Origin: Merluccius polli
Lineage: Eukaryota; Chordata; Actinopteri; Gadiformes; Merlucciidae
NCBI GenBank assembly: GCA_030340625.1
Contig: JAOPHQ010004848.1
Location: forward strand, 238,869 to 302,868
Reading direction: 5' to 3'
DNA length: 64,000 nucleotides
Numbering within the stretch: the first letter of the stretch is position 1; every line of letters begins with the position of its first letter. Positions 48,201-59,277 of the stretch are shown here, one piece after another. The notes under the pieces are model-generated. The model did no database searches. It was not told the DNA's origin and saw only the letters and a program-made list of their open reading frames with translations. Both the position numbers and the translations under genes were made by a program.

Positions 48201-49726
48201 TCAAGGAGGTGAAGGACACCAGATGGCTCTCACAGCACCTAGCCATTCAGAACCTGCAGAAGAACATAAGTGCAGTTCTGAATGTACTGGCAGAGGAAGT
48301 GGAAGTGAGGAAATGTGCTGCGGCCAAAGGCCTCTACTCCTTTCTCGCCACGTACCGGTTTATTGCTGCACTTCATCTGCAGGCAGATGTTCTGCCACAC
48401 CTATCACGCCTGTCAAAAATCTTTCAGAAGGAAGATTTGAACTTCCTGGCGATCAAGGAGCAGGTAAATTCTGTGCTATTTTAAATAGCAAATATATTTT
48501 TTATGTATTGAATTGTAACACGTTCTGATTTTAAAATATGATTTGAAATGTTTCAGGTTCCAGTCACGCTGGCCATCATCGGCCACATCAAAGATGCTGG
48601 TGATCAGCAAGCACCAGGGTCACATTTGTCCAGGCTCAACCAAAGCCTGGACGACCCAGCTGGCTTGGGTCAGTTCTCGATCTCTGTGGAACAGGAGAGG
48701 GGCAGAAGGGGCCAACCAGAGGGTGGGGACAGGGAGCACTTCTGGAGGAGGTTCCGCTCAGAGGTAAGAATAATCTATATCACACACATGAGAAAATGAT
48801 GTTATACTGCACGGCTGTGATTCTGTTGTAGGTATGAGTATGCAGGCCATATATTAAAAGCGCTGATGATGTTTTTCTGTTTAAATTTTTTGATTCCTTC
48901 CTGCTTTATCAGGTGATGGACCCCTACCTGAATGGGCTCATTCGTGGGTTGGAGGAGCGGTTCCCTAACCTGGAGGTCTTTGGATCATTCAGTGCTCTCG
49001 GGCCACAGGCAGCAACATCACCTGACCATGAGGCTGCACATGGTCACCTCAGGACCCTGGCAGAACACTTCCCCTCGGTGGATGCCAGCATTGCAGTGGA
49101 GGAGTGGATGTCCTTCAGAGAACATGTGGTCTCTGGTGCACTCAAGGTATCACATCAAGTTATTTTTTTATTAGGCTTGTTCTTTCAGCTTGGGTCCACA
49201 AACATGAAACCACATGTTGTAATCTTATGCCTTACCTTATGATTTCAGGATAAGACACAGCTGGGCATCATGAATGACCTCACCTCAAAATACGAGGAGT
49301 TTGGAGTGTTGTACCCCAACCTGTGCAAGCTAGCTGCAATAGCACTGACTGTACCCCTCAGCAGTGTGAACTGCGAGAGGGATTTCTCCACCATGAACAG
49401 GGTAAGAATCCTTTACTTTCTGACTACTACTAAATTTAAAAACAAACAACTCATTATGTAAAATTAAGTTTAGTTTATTTAGGACAGTGTGCACTTACAT
49501 TGATTGTTTGCCAAAATACATTTGTAATGTATTTTTCATCTGCTGCTTGCAGGTGAAGACAGACCTCCGCAACAGACTGCAGGGGGAGCATCTTGAGGCG
49601 TGCATGAGAATTTCAATCAGTGGCCCATCAGTGCAAGAGTTCCCCTACGAGGAGGCTCTCAAAATCTTTTTCAGAAAGCCAAGGAAAATCAAGTGCTCTG
49701 ACAACAGCTGCACAATGTGCCATTAA
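45256..49726 (+). CDS. hAT transposase, ZNF862-like, 11 exons, 730 aa, open throughout
   Basis: Exons: 45256-45490, 46726-46896, 47020-47195, 47356-47531, 47623-47792, 47869-48107, 48206-48463, 48557-48763, 48913-49146, 49249-49401, 49553-49726. Total is 2,193 nt with consistent phases and no internal stop. All introns are GT-AG except the third, which has a GC donor (AAG|GCAAGT). Exon 2 holds a zinc finger, FCRICRTH...DRHANSETH. RNase H-like core: GLELDESTDVSVLRQLD (first Asp), GLGTDGAAVMTG (second Asp), CTHCAAHRLALACK (the C-x2-H and following motif), DTRWLSQHLA (RW motif). The C-terminal dimerisation motif is LSSVNCERDFSTMNR. The encoded enzyme would cut and paste elements bearing its termini. 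A domesticated host gene is less likely because element ends flank it. Confidence 0.85.
45603..46510 (+). mobile_element. nested MITEs in hAT intron 1
   Basis: It opens TAGGGGTGTAACGATTAACC and contains many tatcgat/cgaatcgtatcg motifs (46395-46450), typical of short fish hAT MITEs. A second element appears to end at ccccatccctac (46268-46279). A block at 45808-46145 is shared, inverted, with 37788-38110. Confidence 0.5.
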
Positions 49727-50046
49727 GCCTAGCCCAGTCCAGCCCAAGCAGGCCCTTCCCTTCCCAGCCTCTACCTAACCTGTCCTGTCCAGCTCAGCCC
49801 GCACAGCCCAGCCCTTCAATGAAGTGTTTGAGTGTTTCTGTTTTGTTAATGTTGTTCTGTTGTGTCTTAATTAAATTAAATTGTTCTATTCATTACCTTG
49901 AGGTTTAAGGAGTCACTGAATGTAAATTTTCAATGTAAAACATTTTGAGCCGGACGAGCCGCCAAGCGCGCCGCCGAGCGCACCGCCGAGCGCACCCCCC
50001 CCCCCCGATACCACCCCGCCAACAAAAAAACCTAGGGGAAACACTG

Positions 50047-50303
50047 AAGACCTAGTGTCGGATAACGGTCCGCAGTTCGCCAGCAGTGAGTTTGCTGACT
50101 TTGCAACTGAATGGGCGTTCCAACACACAACATCTAGCCCACATTATCCAAGATCAAATGGGCTTGCAGAAAGTTCAGTAAAGATAGTCAAAGGCCTCAT
50201 GAAGAAAGCACAAGATGGAAAGGCAGACTTTCATCAGAGTCTGATGATCTACCAAAGTGCGCCACTGCAGAATGGCCTGTCACCAGCTCAGATGCTGATG
50301 GGA
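50047..50303 (+). pseudogene. gypsy integrase core, part 2
   Basis: LVSDNGPQFASSEFADF carries the second Asp, and HYPRSNGLAESSVKIVKGL the catalytic Glu of the D,D35E integrase. The frame ends at TGA 50304-50306 after AQMLMG, another probable decayed CGA codon. Confidence 0.85.
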
Positions 50304-50306
50304 TGA

Positions 50307-50834
50307 CGCATACGCACCAACCTGCCAATACATGAGGACCTGCTGACACCGAAAGGAGCACACAAAGTCAAAGTGGCCAAAATTAAAGAGAAAAAGAAAC
50401 AAAAACAGCAACATGACAAGAGAGCAAAACACTTACGTGACCTGAAGCCAGGAGAACATGTCAGAATCCGAGACCACGTGACTGGTATCTGGAACATCCA
50501 AGGATCAGTTGAAAGAGAAGTGGCACCGCGCTCGTATCAGATCCAGACAGAGCAGGGAGCGTCTCTGAGAAGAAATCAAGTGGATCTCAAGCCGCAAGTG
50601 TCAAGCCAGCAATGCGTGGAGCAACCGGACGGTGCATCACAAGTTGGAGAAACTACAAGCAACCTGGCTCACCAAATTGCACAGAATGAGCCAGCAAATC
50701 CGGATGTGCCAAGCGTGAATGACTCTGTTAAAACACCACTGAAGACACTTGGCAGACCAAGGCGTAATGTTCAGCCTCCGAGTAGACTCATTGAAAGTTG
50801 CTGGACTCTAGAGGCTGTGAATGGGTTGAAATAA
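50307..50834 (+). pseudogene. gypsy integrase C-terminal region
   Basis: Basic region KIKEKKKQKQQHDKRAKHLR followed by an SH3-like chromodomain-less C-terminus (LKPGEHVRIRDHVTGIW), then PRRNVQPPSRLIE, typical of the end of gypsy pol. Stop at 50832-50834. No envelope gene follows. Confidence 0.8.
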
Positions 50835-50975
50835 TTTGTGAAAATAAATGTTTTGTATAATTAGTTTATTGTGAGCGTTTGTGCAAAAGCATTAGAGTAA
50901 TGTGAAGCTCGTGGTTGATTTATATATGTAGTTTGTGTTGGGTTTAAAAAAAAAAAAAGGGTACATTGTCTTTTC

Positions 50976-51049
50976 ATAGGGGGGAGATGTGTTGTTATGT
51001 GCAGATTAGAGGAACTGCATTACCCAGAAGGCACTGCGCGTACAGGCCT
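50976..51049 (+). mobile_element. polypurine tract and truncated 3' LTR of the gypsy element
   Basis: AGGGGGGAGATG (about 50980-50991) is the polypurine tract. The LTR begins TGTTGTTATGTGCAG and proceeds to GAAGGCACTGCGCGTACAGG, shared with 36413-36453, then stops at about 51049 where foreign sequence starts. The rest of the LTR is not found in the window. Confidence 0.65.
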
Positions 51050-51800
51050 TGTGGTGAATGAATAATTGTGATTGATCGCTCAGATGTGTTTCATGTGATA
51101 GTAAGACACCTTTACAGTTTTCACAGTCATGTACACTTAGGCAATGGTGGCACAAATAACCGGCAATGTAAGCCAATGTGTTTTGCTCTGGGATGTCAAT
51201 GTAAACCGTGTAGCTTTTTGTTACTGGCAAGACAGACTGTGGAGGCCTAATTGTTGGGGGTTTTCCAATTGACTTCAGTGTGGTGATGAATTTGTCTGTA
51301 TCTGGAGCACAATACGTACCAATGACGGGCTTAATAAGGTCTGCCACCATAACCATCCTTAGAGCACATCTGAACTCCTTTGCATTAGGGTTGTCCCTAC
51401 AGCCACCTTTCCGTCTCACTGTGGCAAAAAGGTTTTCCACTATGTCTTGATTTAGACGTGACGTGAAGAGATGTTGTGCTCAGATTGCAGGTGGTCCCAC
51501 AGCTGGATCAGACAGGCTATGGCCAGTAGCCAACCTTTAGTGAACATCAAATTTTTAGATCCAATTACTTCTAAATTGTGTAGAATGGGGAGTTTTTAAA
51601 AATGTGGCATGTGTAGATGTTTTGGTTAGTGGGCGCTTTAGGGCTTTTTTGTCTTTGTAAAAACAGCTATTGAAAGAATCAAAGAGACTGTCGATGAGCT
51701 CCACAAATTCTGCCGTGTGGACGGCTTCTCCTGGAAGTTTAGAAGAAGGAAAGAGCTGGCTCCTCAAGGAAGTTGGCAGCACCTTGGATCAATGTTTCAG
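51050..51800 (-). pseudogene. P-element/THAP9-like transposase C-terminal remnant
   Basis: Minus-strand frames give AEFVELIDSLFDSFNSCFY (about 51650-51710), then after a frameshift NQDIVENLFATVRRKGG, CRDNPNAKEFRCALRM and YIAGYLCHHC. These match the conserved end of THAP-domain P-type transposases (recalled pattern: ..ENLF..IR.KGG..DNP....F..ALR). The N-terminal THAP domain and the catalytic core are missing, and frames are broken. It abuts the truncated gypsy 3' LTR, so it probably caused that truncation. Confidence 0.65.
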
Positions 51801-52250
51801 GTGAGAGATTTTTTTGATTTTTGGCATTTTGAAGGTGGTGCACTTGCCTTTTTAACCTGAATGTCCTCAGGCGTTCTCTCTTTAATAGTGTTTTGTATTT
51901 GTTTACTCTCAAAACAGGAGTTGGTGGAGTTGGTGTGGTGCAGCTGGTTGGTGGATTTGGTGGAGGAGTTGCGACAGATGCCCAGATGAAGACTTCGGGT
52001 ATGCTGTAGTAACAGGCCGGCTGTACGTGTGGTCTGCTGGAATCTGACCATGGACTGGAAAATGTAAAAAATATTGCACTAATGGTACTGTTTGAAACTA
52101 CTGTTTTTGCTAAACAACCTTATCTTGGAATATTTTATGCCTGTAAGCTGTCCCAATATACAGTAAACATTTTGAATTCACCTGTCTGTGGTGTCTGTTT
52201 TTTGTCTGGTTTTTATCCTCTTGCTGGTTATTTTTTGTGGCGGGTTGGGG
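51801..52250. other. no gene recognised; probably the 5' side of the P-like remnant
   Basis: Low-complexity coding-like frames only. Minus-strand pieces are not alignable by eye. Confidence 0.35.
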
Positions 52251-52261
52251 ACACTATGTTA

Positions 52262-52795
52262 GGTTAAGCCATATGGTTTCTGGATCCCAGACGCGGGAGA
52301 CAAAGGAGGGGTTGGTAGAACACGGTTTTATTGTGAAACCACAATAACAAAAACAAAACGCGATGAAGGTTGAAGCAGGAGCGGGTAGGCAAGGTAGGTG
52401 GATTGCTGGAGACTCTGGGATAACGAGGACTGCTCCCAGGTGAGAGATCGAGGTCTGGGGAAGAGGGTAGAACAAGGTGAGAATCCAACGGAAAAAAACC
52501 ACGAAAGAAAGCCAAAACAGAATGCGACTAGGAATGCTAGGGCGAGACACTGGTACTGTGTGTGACGGAATACTCTGGCACTGGAGGGACGTTTGCACCA
52601 GCCTTATAAAGGAGTCCCAATTGGGAACAGGTGTGTCTCGTGATTGCGAATTCCAAAGCCACGCCCCGCACCTGCCCACAACCAATGCCTGTGGAGAAGA
52701 AAAGGCCCACCAGGGGCAACACACAACAAAGGGGGAAAAACACACACACCAAAAACTCCCCTTGTGCAAACATAAGCCAAACGTGACACACTACT
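52262..52795 (-). repeat. dispersed fish repeat fragment
   Basis: A GC-richer block with cagaatgcgactaggaatgc, gagggacgtttgcaccagcc and accaatgcctgtggagaaga ends gtgacacac. The layout (ttttattgtgaaacc on one side, ccaacggaaaaaaacc inside) resembles an interspersed retroelement 3' part that I know from fish genomes, but I cannot name it. Confidence 0.4.
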
Positions 52796-52899
52796 CGGTA
52801 CTGCGTTCCAGTTCAACCTGCTCTTTGAAGGATTGGTAAACTGGCTGCTCTCAAAATGCTCCGCACAGAGCTTGCAGTTGGTGCTGAGATTAGCCTAGA

Positions 52900-53400
52900 A
52901 CTCTAGACACCCCCTAGTGGCAGCAAATGTATTTGGCAGCTAGGTAGGTCTAGCACGGCTCCGTCGGCTTTTTGGTGCTGGAAACACAAAGTATGTCAGA
53001 CCAATCACAGCGTGAGGGGCGGAGTCGGAAGCCGGGCTACCGTGACGACAGAGTTGCGACGGTTCCGTGTTAGAGGTAAACAATGGCTGCTGCTGCTGGC
53101 GAACGGCTGTCTTTCCACTCGGCTTTCGCTGCGACTCTTCAAGACTTGAAGTTAACATTTTATTTGAGAAAAGAACAAAGAACGGCAATGAAGTCTTTCC
53201 TCGAAAAGAAATATGTATTCGGAGTTTTGATTAATTACGTAGTCAGAGCCGTTGCTCTGACTACGTCACCTTCTTCGTTGCTCTGATTGGTTGTAGCGCT
53301 ATCCTATTGCGTGCAGAGGGAACTTGAAAGACAACCGTTTATCCCGCCCACACTGCCAATGGAGCTGAGCCAGACCTTAAGTAGAAACGTAGCCTAATAG
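52900..53400 (+). mobile_element. non-autonomous element carrying a helicase-like N-terminal ORF fragment
   Basis: The ATG at 53083 opens a 67-codon frame with FAATLQDLKLTFYLRKEQRT and AMKSFLEKKYVFGVL, resembling the start of RecQ-type helicase ORFs in fish mobile elements just before the Walker A motif. The Walker A and everything downstream are absent, as expected for an internally deleted copy. A 13-bp dyad ACGTAGTCAGAGC/GCTCTGACTACGT occupies 53238-53268. Confidence 0.45.
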
Positions 53401-53578
53401 TATCAGTGTTAGACAAGACTATTGCAAAGGCTAATTTAACACTGGTTTGTTTCTTAGCTAATGCTATCTTAATTGTAATCTTTATAAGTTATACAGCCAA
53501 AATGCTCATGTAGTAGCTAGCAACTTAATCATGATTTAAGAATAGTACCTCTCCTTATTGAGTGGGAATGGAAAAAAT

Positions 53579-53634
53579 GATAGATCTGGCTTTTTACATT
53601 GCCATAATCGGCAATGTAAAAAGCCAGATCTATC
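53579..53634. repeat. perfect 25-bp hairpin with 6-base loop
   Basis: GATAGATCTGGCTTTTTACA followed by ttgcc (53579-53603) is perfectly inverted at 53610-53634; the loop is ataatc. A further partial copy aaaagccagatctatc follows at 53637-53653. Confidence 0.85.
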
Positions 53635-54350
53635 ACAAAAGCCAGATCTATCAGCCGAGCAAAATGCTCTTGATGTAGCGGCCATTGTTGTTATTGACAG
53701 CCAGCTGTAACTGTAAAACATCTGGCTGTTTGAGGGGACTCGTGGGATGGAATTGTGTCTAAAGTGTAACGATGAGGTTGGCTCACAGCTTAGGCACAAC
53801 GGTGGCCTACGTTAATAGATAGCGAGACGATAAAGGGCCATCTAGTGGTTGATAAGAATATGGTTGAATTGGGATTACATGATGTGCCCAGGCATTCGAG
53901 GTTTTGCATGAAATTATATTTATTTATACAAGTTATGTTTAATCCTATGTGGCCTTATTGGCTTGAATCAAGCCTAGAATGTTGAGGTGGCTTATCAAAA
54001 TGGTGTCCATTCAGGCTGAGAACGTACTTCACCGCCATGACGCAACTGATCCATCTTGCTCCGCTCTATTATCTTTGGTTATGACTTAGACTGAGAGGGA
54101 TGAGGTTGATGCTGGCTCTGGTGGCTCATACATGTGTTCAGTAAGGTAACAGATGGGATGTTCTTTAGCAGTGGTGAGGGACTCATCTCAGAGTTACTTC
54201 ACCTGTGTCTCCTCTCTCATGGACCTTATTCACCTGGCGGCCATCTTGGCTCTAAACATTAGCTCATGCACCCCTAGACTAACACAAACAGGCAGTAGTG
54301 GCCTCAGACCTTGCCTAATTGGTGACAGCCTCAGAACTTGCCTGATAGGT

Positions 54351-55260
54351 CAGGCATGGGAATCGATACGATTTTATTGATACAAATCCCATTATCGATT
54401 CTGCTTATAGATCCAATTCTTTATCGTTCCCCTTGTTGATTCCTGATACATTTTCTGTGTGGAAAAAAAGGAGGTCGACACAGCCAGAGCGAGGTCCACT
54501 AAAAAGGAGTAATCCACAATAGTGCCTGTGTGTTTTCTCTTCGGGTGAATAGTGCTAGTCCTGTGGTGCAATTTCATCACTATTTTGCACAATGTTCAAA
54601 CCACTTATTTGCTTTATGATAATAGGAAGTAGGCCTACTCTCATACTAGGAAGCCGCGTGTCTTCGCTCTGCCGTAACAGAGTCGGACTCGGACCTATGA
54701 GTGGATCTGAAAGCCACTGACGTCCACGCAGCAATCTTACGCGATATTGTGGTTTTGCTTTATTAAACAGAAATTAAAAGGTAAAAATGATCAGTTGATA
54801 AAAACGCACTTCTGCAGCCGGCTTCGATTCAGACAAGGAAAGATATGCACTGTGAATTGACATTTTTTCTAAATGAACTATTCGAATATTCGTTTGTAAA
54901 ACGATTATTAAAAGCTTGAAATTGTGTATTCGGGCCAACCCTAGACAGTTGTTTGATACATTTCAATTCAACATATTTGGAGAGGATTTGAATTGCTATT
55001 TTTATTCTCAATTCTTATCATTTTGGCGCTGGTGATTTTCGTTTGGCGCTCGCAAAAATTCCTCTATACAGAAATGTTTTTACAAACATTACAACAAGCA
55101 ATGTTGTCAATCTATCTTCATCTAATTTGGCATGATGACTCTGTCATCATCCAACTTTCGTAAAAAACGGAATTGTTAAGCTCAGAGGCATACCATTTCG
55201 ATGGATCGGACAATTTAGAACTGGTTCTCAACTGGAACCGGTTCTCGATTCCCATCCCTA
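54351..55260 (+). mobile_element. hAT-like MITE (CAGGCATGGGAATCGAT ends)
   Basis: The left end CAGGCATGGGAATCGAT and the reverse right end TAGGGATGGGAATCGAG form inverted termini. The right portion has the familiar aactggaaccggttctcg. The interior is AT-rich with no ORF. No target duplication is visible, so the element is old or its ends are off by a few bases. Confidence 0.6.
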
Positions 55261-55679
55261 TGTTACAAGGTACAGGGAGTGGCAAAATGTTTATCTCCTA
55301 TTTAGCCACATACACCTACAGGCCACTTGACTCACTCATACCTGACATGGGGTATGAGTGAGTAAATATGGGGACGATTTTGGCATATTTTACCATAAAA
55401 AAGTTACCTAGAGCAGCTTTAACATAACACAAGAAAACATTATATTCATATGTTGTTATTGTGCATTTGACGAATAAACTTGACACTTGAATTTGATATG
55501 CATTTCTCTTCAGCCAAAAAATGAGTAGTCCATACGTTCTAATGTAATTGTAGCTACTTGAATATTAAACTAAAGCTGTATGGGTTGTAGCTTCATCACT
55601 AGGTCTATTTCTCAGGTTTTTGCCAAAAATAACATACCCAACGTAGGTTAGGGTACGTGGGACTACAAGGGCTTGTAAG

Positions 55680-56551
55680 TTAAAGGGGCTGTAGACAACT
55701 TTTCCCACCCTAGCATTTAAAAGTAGTGGTATTATTTTTGCGTTGCTGTCGCAAAGACAAACCTGGATCGTGTACAGCACAAGACGCGCATTTGTTTGGA
55801 AATCTCTGCGAAAGAAACGATCAACACTTTGGAAATAATAAAGAAAGAAGCATGTTTACTGAGGAGGTAAAGTGAAAATGGCATCATTTTATTTGGGAAC
55901 AGGCAAAAGCTACTGTAATGATGTACATTGCATAGTAATACCATAGTCTGAGTATTGCTTCGCACAAACAAGTATCGGCAGCAGGGGTTGGCATCTGGGT
56001 GTAAAAGGGGGAGTAGAAGAAAACATTAGGGGGAAAGAGTTTATTCATTAATTTAGTCTATAATGGAGACATGAAAGCAGATACAAATTCTTAAAAATGT
56101 GTTGAGAAAAGCAAACGTGGTTGGTAGCCTGACTGGATCACCTGGCGAGTCGCCACATGAGGTTTATTCAGGTTGTATACTCAATGCCAAAACGTAGCGT
56201 ATGCAGATATAAGTAGTGTCATCAGATTGGCTTTACTTTGGTTGTTCCACCGTCCGCCATTTCAACTACTGGGGATAGCTAATCAGGATAGCTACCGATA
56301 GCTGCTGGGTAAACAAAAGCGCTATTCCTCCTGGTTTGGTTGCAAACTTGGTGCCATAAAGTGAGCCTTAATTTTTCCTGGGAGATCGTACCCGGTGGCA
56401 GACAGAGCTGCATAGTGAAAGCTTATAGGGAAGCTAAGGGAACCAATCTAAATGCCGATGGTGTCATTATTCTGTAGCCATTAGGTGTTACATTCAACAT
56501 TGACTTTATATTGATACGTTAAAGCAAACAAGTTGTCTACAGCACCTTTAA
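55680..56551 (+). mobile_element. TTAA-flanked element (872 bp)
   Basis: TTAA plus AGGGGCTGTAGACAACTT on the left and AAGTTGTCTACAGCACCT plus TTAA on the right give 17 of 18 matching terminal bases. A TTAA target is used by piggyBac and Kolobok elements. No transposase is encoded. Confidence 0.7.
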
Positions 56552-58894
56552 ACTTGATACCAAAAGAAAGATAACACCCGTGAGGTTGTTTTGAAAGATA
56601 ATAGAAATAATCAATGTGGATGCTACTGGATCAGAGTGAATAAAGCTAGAACATAGTATAAATGGAAGATTTAATTTCCGCCTGAAATAAATGTCATGTT
56701 TTAGTGTGAATAACACCTAGCATTATCAGTTGGTAGCCCTATTAGGGCCATCGCACAACATCTGATGAGGACCTGGGTCAGGATTTGATGCCAATAAAGT
56801 AAGGTAGGGCAAAAATAGATGTTTTAGTAAAGAGAGGTTTAGGCAGAGTCTCCAAATATAAACAAAAAATCCAATGCAAACCAATGCCATAATGACAATA
56901 CAAACACGATGAGAACCAAACAGGTAAATAACAGCATTCGTAACGCGAGCGACGAGACAAGATAACTTTCTTTTGAATGTTTAATTAGAAAACACAAAAT
57001 TACAATATCAAACGCACAGTCAAAAAACTGTGTTGCTTCCAACAATATCTGACACTAAACTGACGTCCAAACCTAGTTAATACTAAATAGTAACGTCATA
57101 TTTATATAATCGGAAGTACAAAATATAGATGATATAGAATATATGTTTTTATCATTAATACATTACTAAATTATGCATCTTAGACCAATATAAACCTTGT
57201 AAATATTAATAAAATTAGCATTACCAATTATTAATTGTTTTTAACTAACTTATTATTATTAACCAGTATTATTAACTAGTTCCTCTTTGGCTCCTATGCA
57301 TTGGTCAATTTTAACATTTGACCCCTGTGTCATAAGTGAATAATTTATAGTTACATAATAAGTTAGTGTTCCAAAAAAAAAAATTACATGAAGAAGGCAT
57401 TTTATTTGTATTCAAAAACGTTTTATTTACACTTATTTACATGAGACAAGCACATGTTACGGAGCTAAATTGTAATTTTTGTATTTGTCTTTGTTTTCAC
57501 TCTGACCTTGACATAAAGAAAGAGCCACAGTAAAGAGCAACTAAAGCTTACTACGACTCAAGTCTTCATTTGAGAGGGAGAGTTTAGCTAGTTGTACAGC
57601 TGCAGTTGCTACACTGCAGTGAGGACATCACCCCTCTATTGAAAGGTCAGGGACCATAGAATTGATCGACACCAAGCCAAACCATCGTAATTACACCATA
57701 CGGCCACCAGATGGCGATAAAGAATGTTCTGATTGAAGGCAGTAGGTCTCTTACCTACTATACATTGATTGTAAACATGATTGGGAGGCTTCAACATGTT
57801 GCCCAGACACTGGATTATCTGTTTATGGTGGTTTTAAGTGATCTTAACACAACGTTGATGACAAAAACAACAAAGGTAAGATATCATTTGTGATTGTAAT
57901 TAGAAAAAGTTAGTTTTTGATGTTTTTTGGCCTCTAGTTCGGCAAGCTTTGGTCACAGAGTTATATGGTCTCAGCTTTCATATGATGTCTAGTTTGTGTA
58001 GATTGCTGTGTATGAGCACATGCACAGTTATGAAATGCATAACTCTTGTTGCTACATGCCCATTATTTAGTTTAGGGTTGGAATCGCGTTTCATTTAGTT
58101 AACAATGGTTATGATAGACAATTGAGCATCTTCTAGAGGTGTATGACATGAAGTGGTAATAGACAGTGGTTCTCCACACCAGGCTAATGAGACTATAGAC
58201 GGAGTGGGGTTGTGATAGCATTGGGTACCTTAATATTGAGCAGTGGTCTGTTACCCCCCAGTCCCCAGGAGTAGGCTATTGTGCGCAACTCATTGAAACA
58301 ATGAACCCTCATTGAAACAATGAACCCTCATTGAAACAGGTGTCAGGCTTCAGAGCAACACACTGGCCTCCTCTGGGTGCGTGAAGGAGCACACTCACAT
58401 CCACAAAGTTAATTATTCATCCAAGCTCTGAAGTGTCGACATACAACCGCCCTATCCTCAACGTCACAACTTCAGTTAAACCCAAGTAAGTATTTATTTA
58501 TTTATTTATTTATTGTATGATGGGGATAGTCAACGGCAAATATAATGTTTGGTAAATCAACAAAAAAGGTAAGCCTATTGTTAACATGACTGCCGTTATT
58601 ATCTCCAATCAAACATTGTATGTAAGAATGATGTACTTTATGAAATTCATAAACGGTTTCGGTTTACGCTAAGATAAACTACAGTATAGTTTAGGGCGCT
58701 TGGGGAATTGAAAAAGCCTGACAGTGACTGTGGACTGTTCTATCATACACGGGGAGGGGGGTGGTTTGAAATAAAATAACGTGCCCAAAAATCGATTAAA
58801 ATACTTAAACAGATTGTTATGTTTAATATAGATACATTGTAATTCAAATTGTGTGTGTTTATCACGCCAAATATCCGAGGTGGTTTCGTTTAAA
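56552..58894. other. intergenic DNA upstream of hpcal1-like gene, no gene recognised
   Basis: AT-rich, no supported ORF. It contains three 20-bp direct repeats (cattgaaacaatgaaccct) at about 58292-58338 and a (TATT)n tract at 58491-58515. Confidence 0.5.
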
Positions 58895-59277
58895 ATCTTT
58901 TACTAAAAAAAGAGGAAACCCCCGCTGGAAACGGGCGGGTCCGATGAAAGCCGAGCTCCGCGTCCTGAGCCATATCGTCCACTAAATCATCTGTTGCTTC
59001 TGTGGAAAGTGCGCTGTCAATGAAAAGTACCGACGGGATTATTACTACTCAAAGAAAACAACGTTGTCGGCGATTTATAATTTCCCGGAATCAACGAAAG
59101 TGTCCCCTGGAAGTGAAGGCTTACTCACACGTCTTGTTTTGAGCTCCACTTTCTCACCGAGGTATGAGCAGGCTAGGTGTTAGAAATAAGCTAACGGTCG
59201 TGGAGCCCATGCCACAAAGTGAGCTTCCTTAACAGATGTGGATTATTAACCAGCAACACACAGCTGTTTACTGAAGG
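58895..59277 (+). other. candidate 5' UTR exon(s)/promoter region of the hpcal1-like gene
   Basis: A GC-richer, repeat-free block follows the AT-rich upstream DNA and has no long ORF. Two good donors are present: ACCGAG|GTATGA at about 59160 and CTGAAG|GTAAGTCG at 59277-59278. Paralogues in this family have non-coding first exons spliced to the ATG exon, and a splice acceptor does precede the ATG exon here, so one or both donors could be used. No transcript evidence is available. Confidence 0.35.

Larger units (their letters stand above)
45029..50046 (+). mobile_element. 5 kb hAT transposon (ZNF862-like family) with apparently intact transposase
   Basis: The terminal inverted repeat AGTGTTTCCCCTA (left; preceded by C) matches the reverse right end CAGTGTTTCCCCTAGG; subterminal gttggcggggcgg and its inverse are also shared. 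The flanks share AAGACC (45023-45028, 50047-50052), and a full 8-bp duplication could not be resolved. The element lies within the integrase core of the gypsy element. It encodes an 11-exon transposase in its own orientation (plus). Intron 1 hosts younger MITEs. Confidence 0.8.

Noticed and set aside
45029..50046. A host ZNF862-type gene rather than a transposon
   Set aside because: Inverted termini lie at both ends and the unit interrupts a retrotransposon integrase, which fits an insertion and not a conserved gene.
36654..50834. An endogenous retrovirus with envelope
   Set aside because: The element has gag, protease, RT, RNase H and integrase in Ty3/gypsy order, and no envelope-like frame before the 3' LTR.
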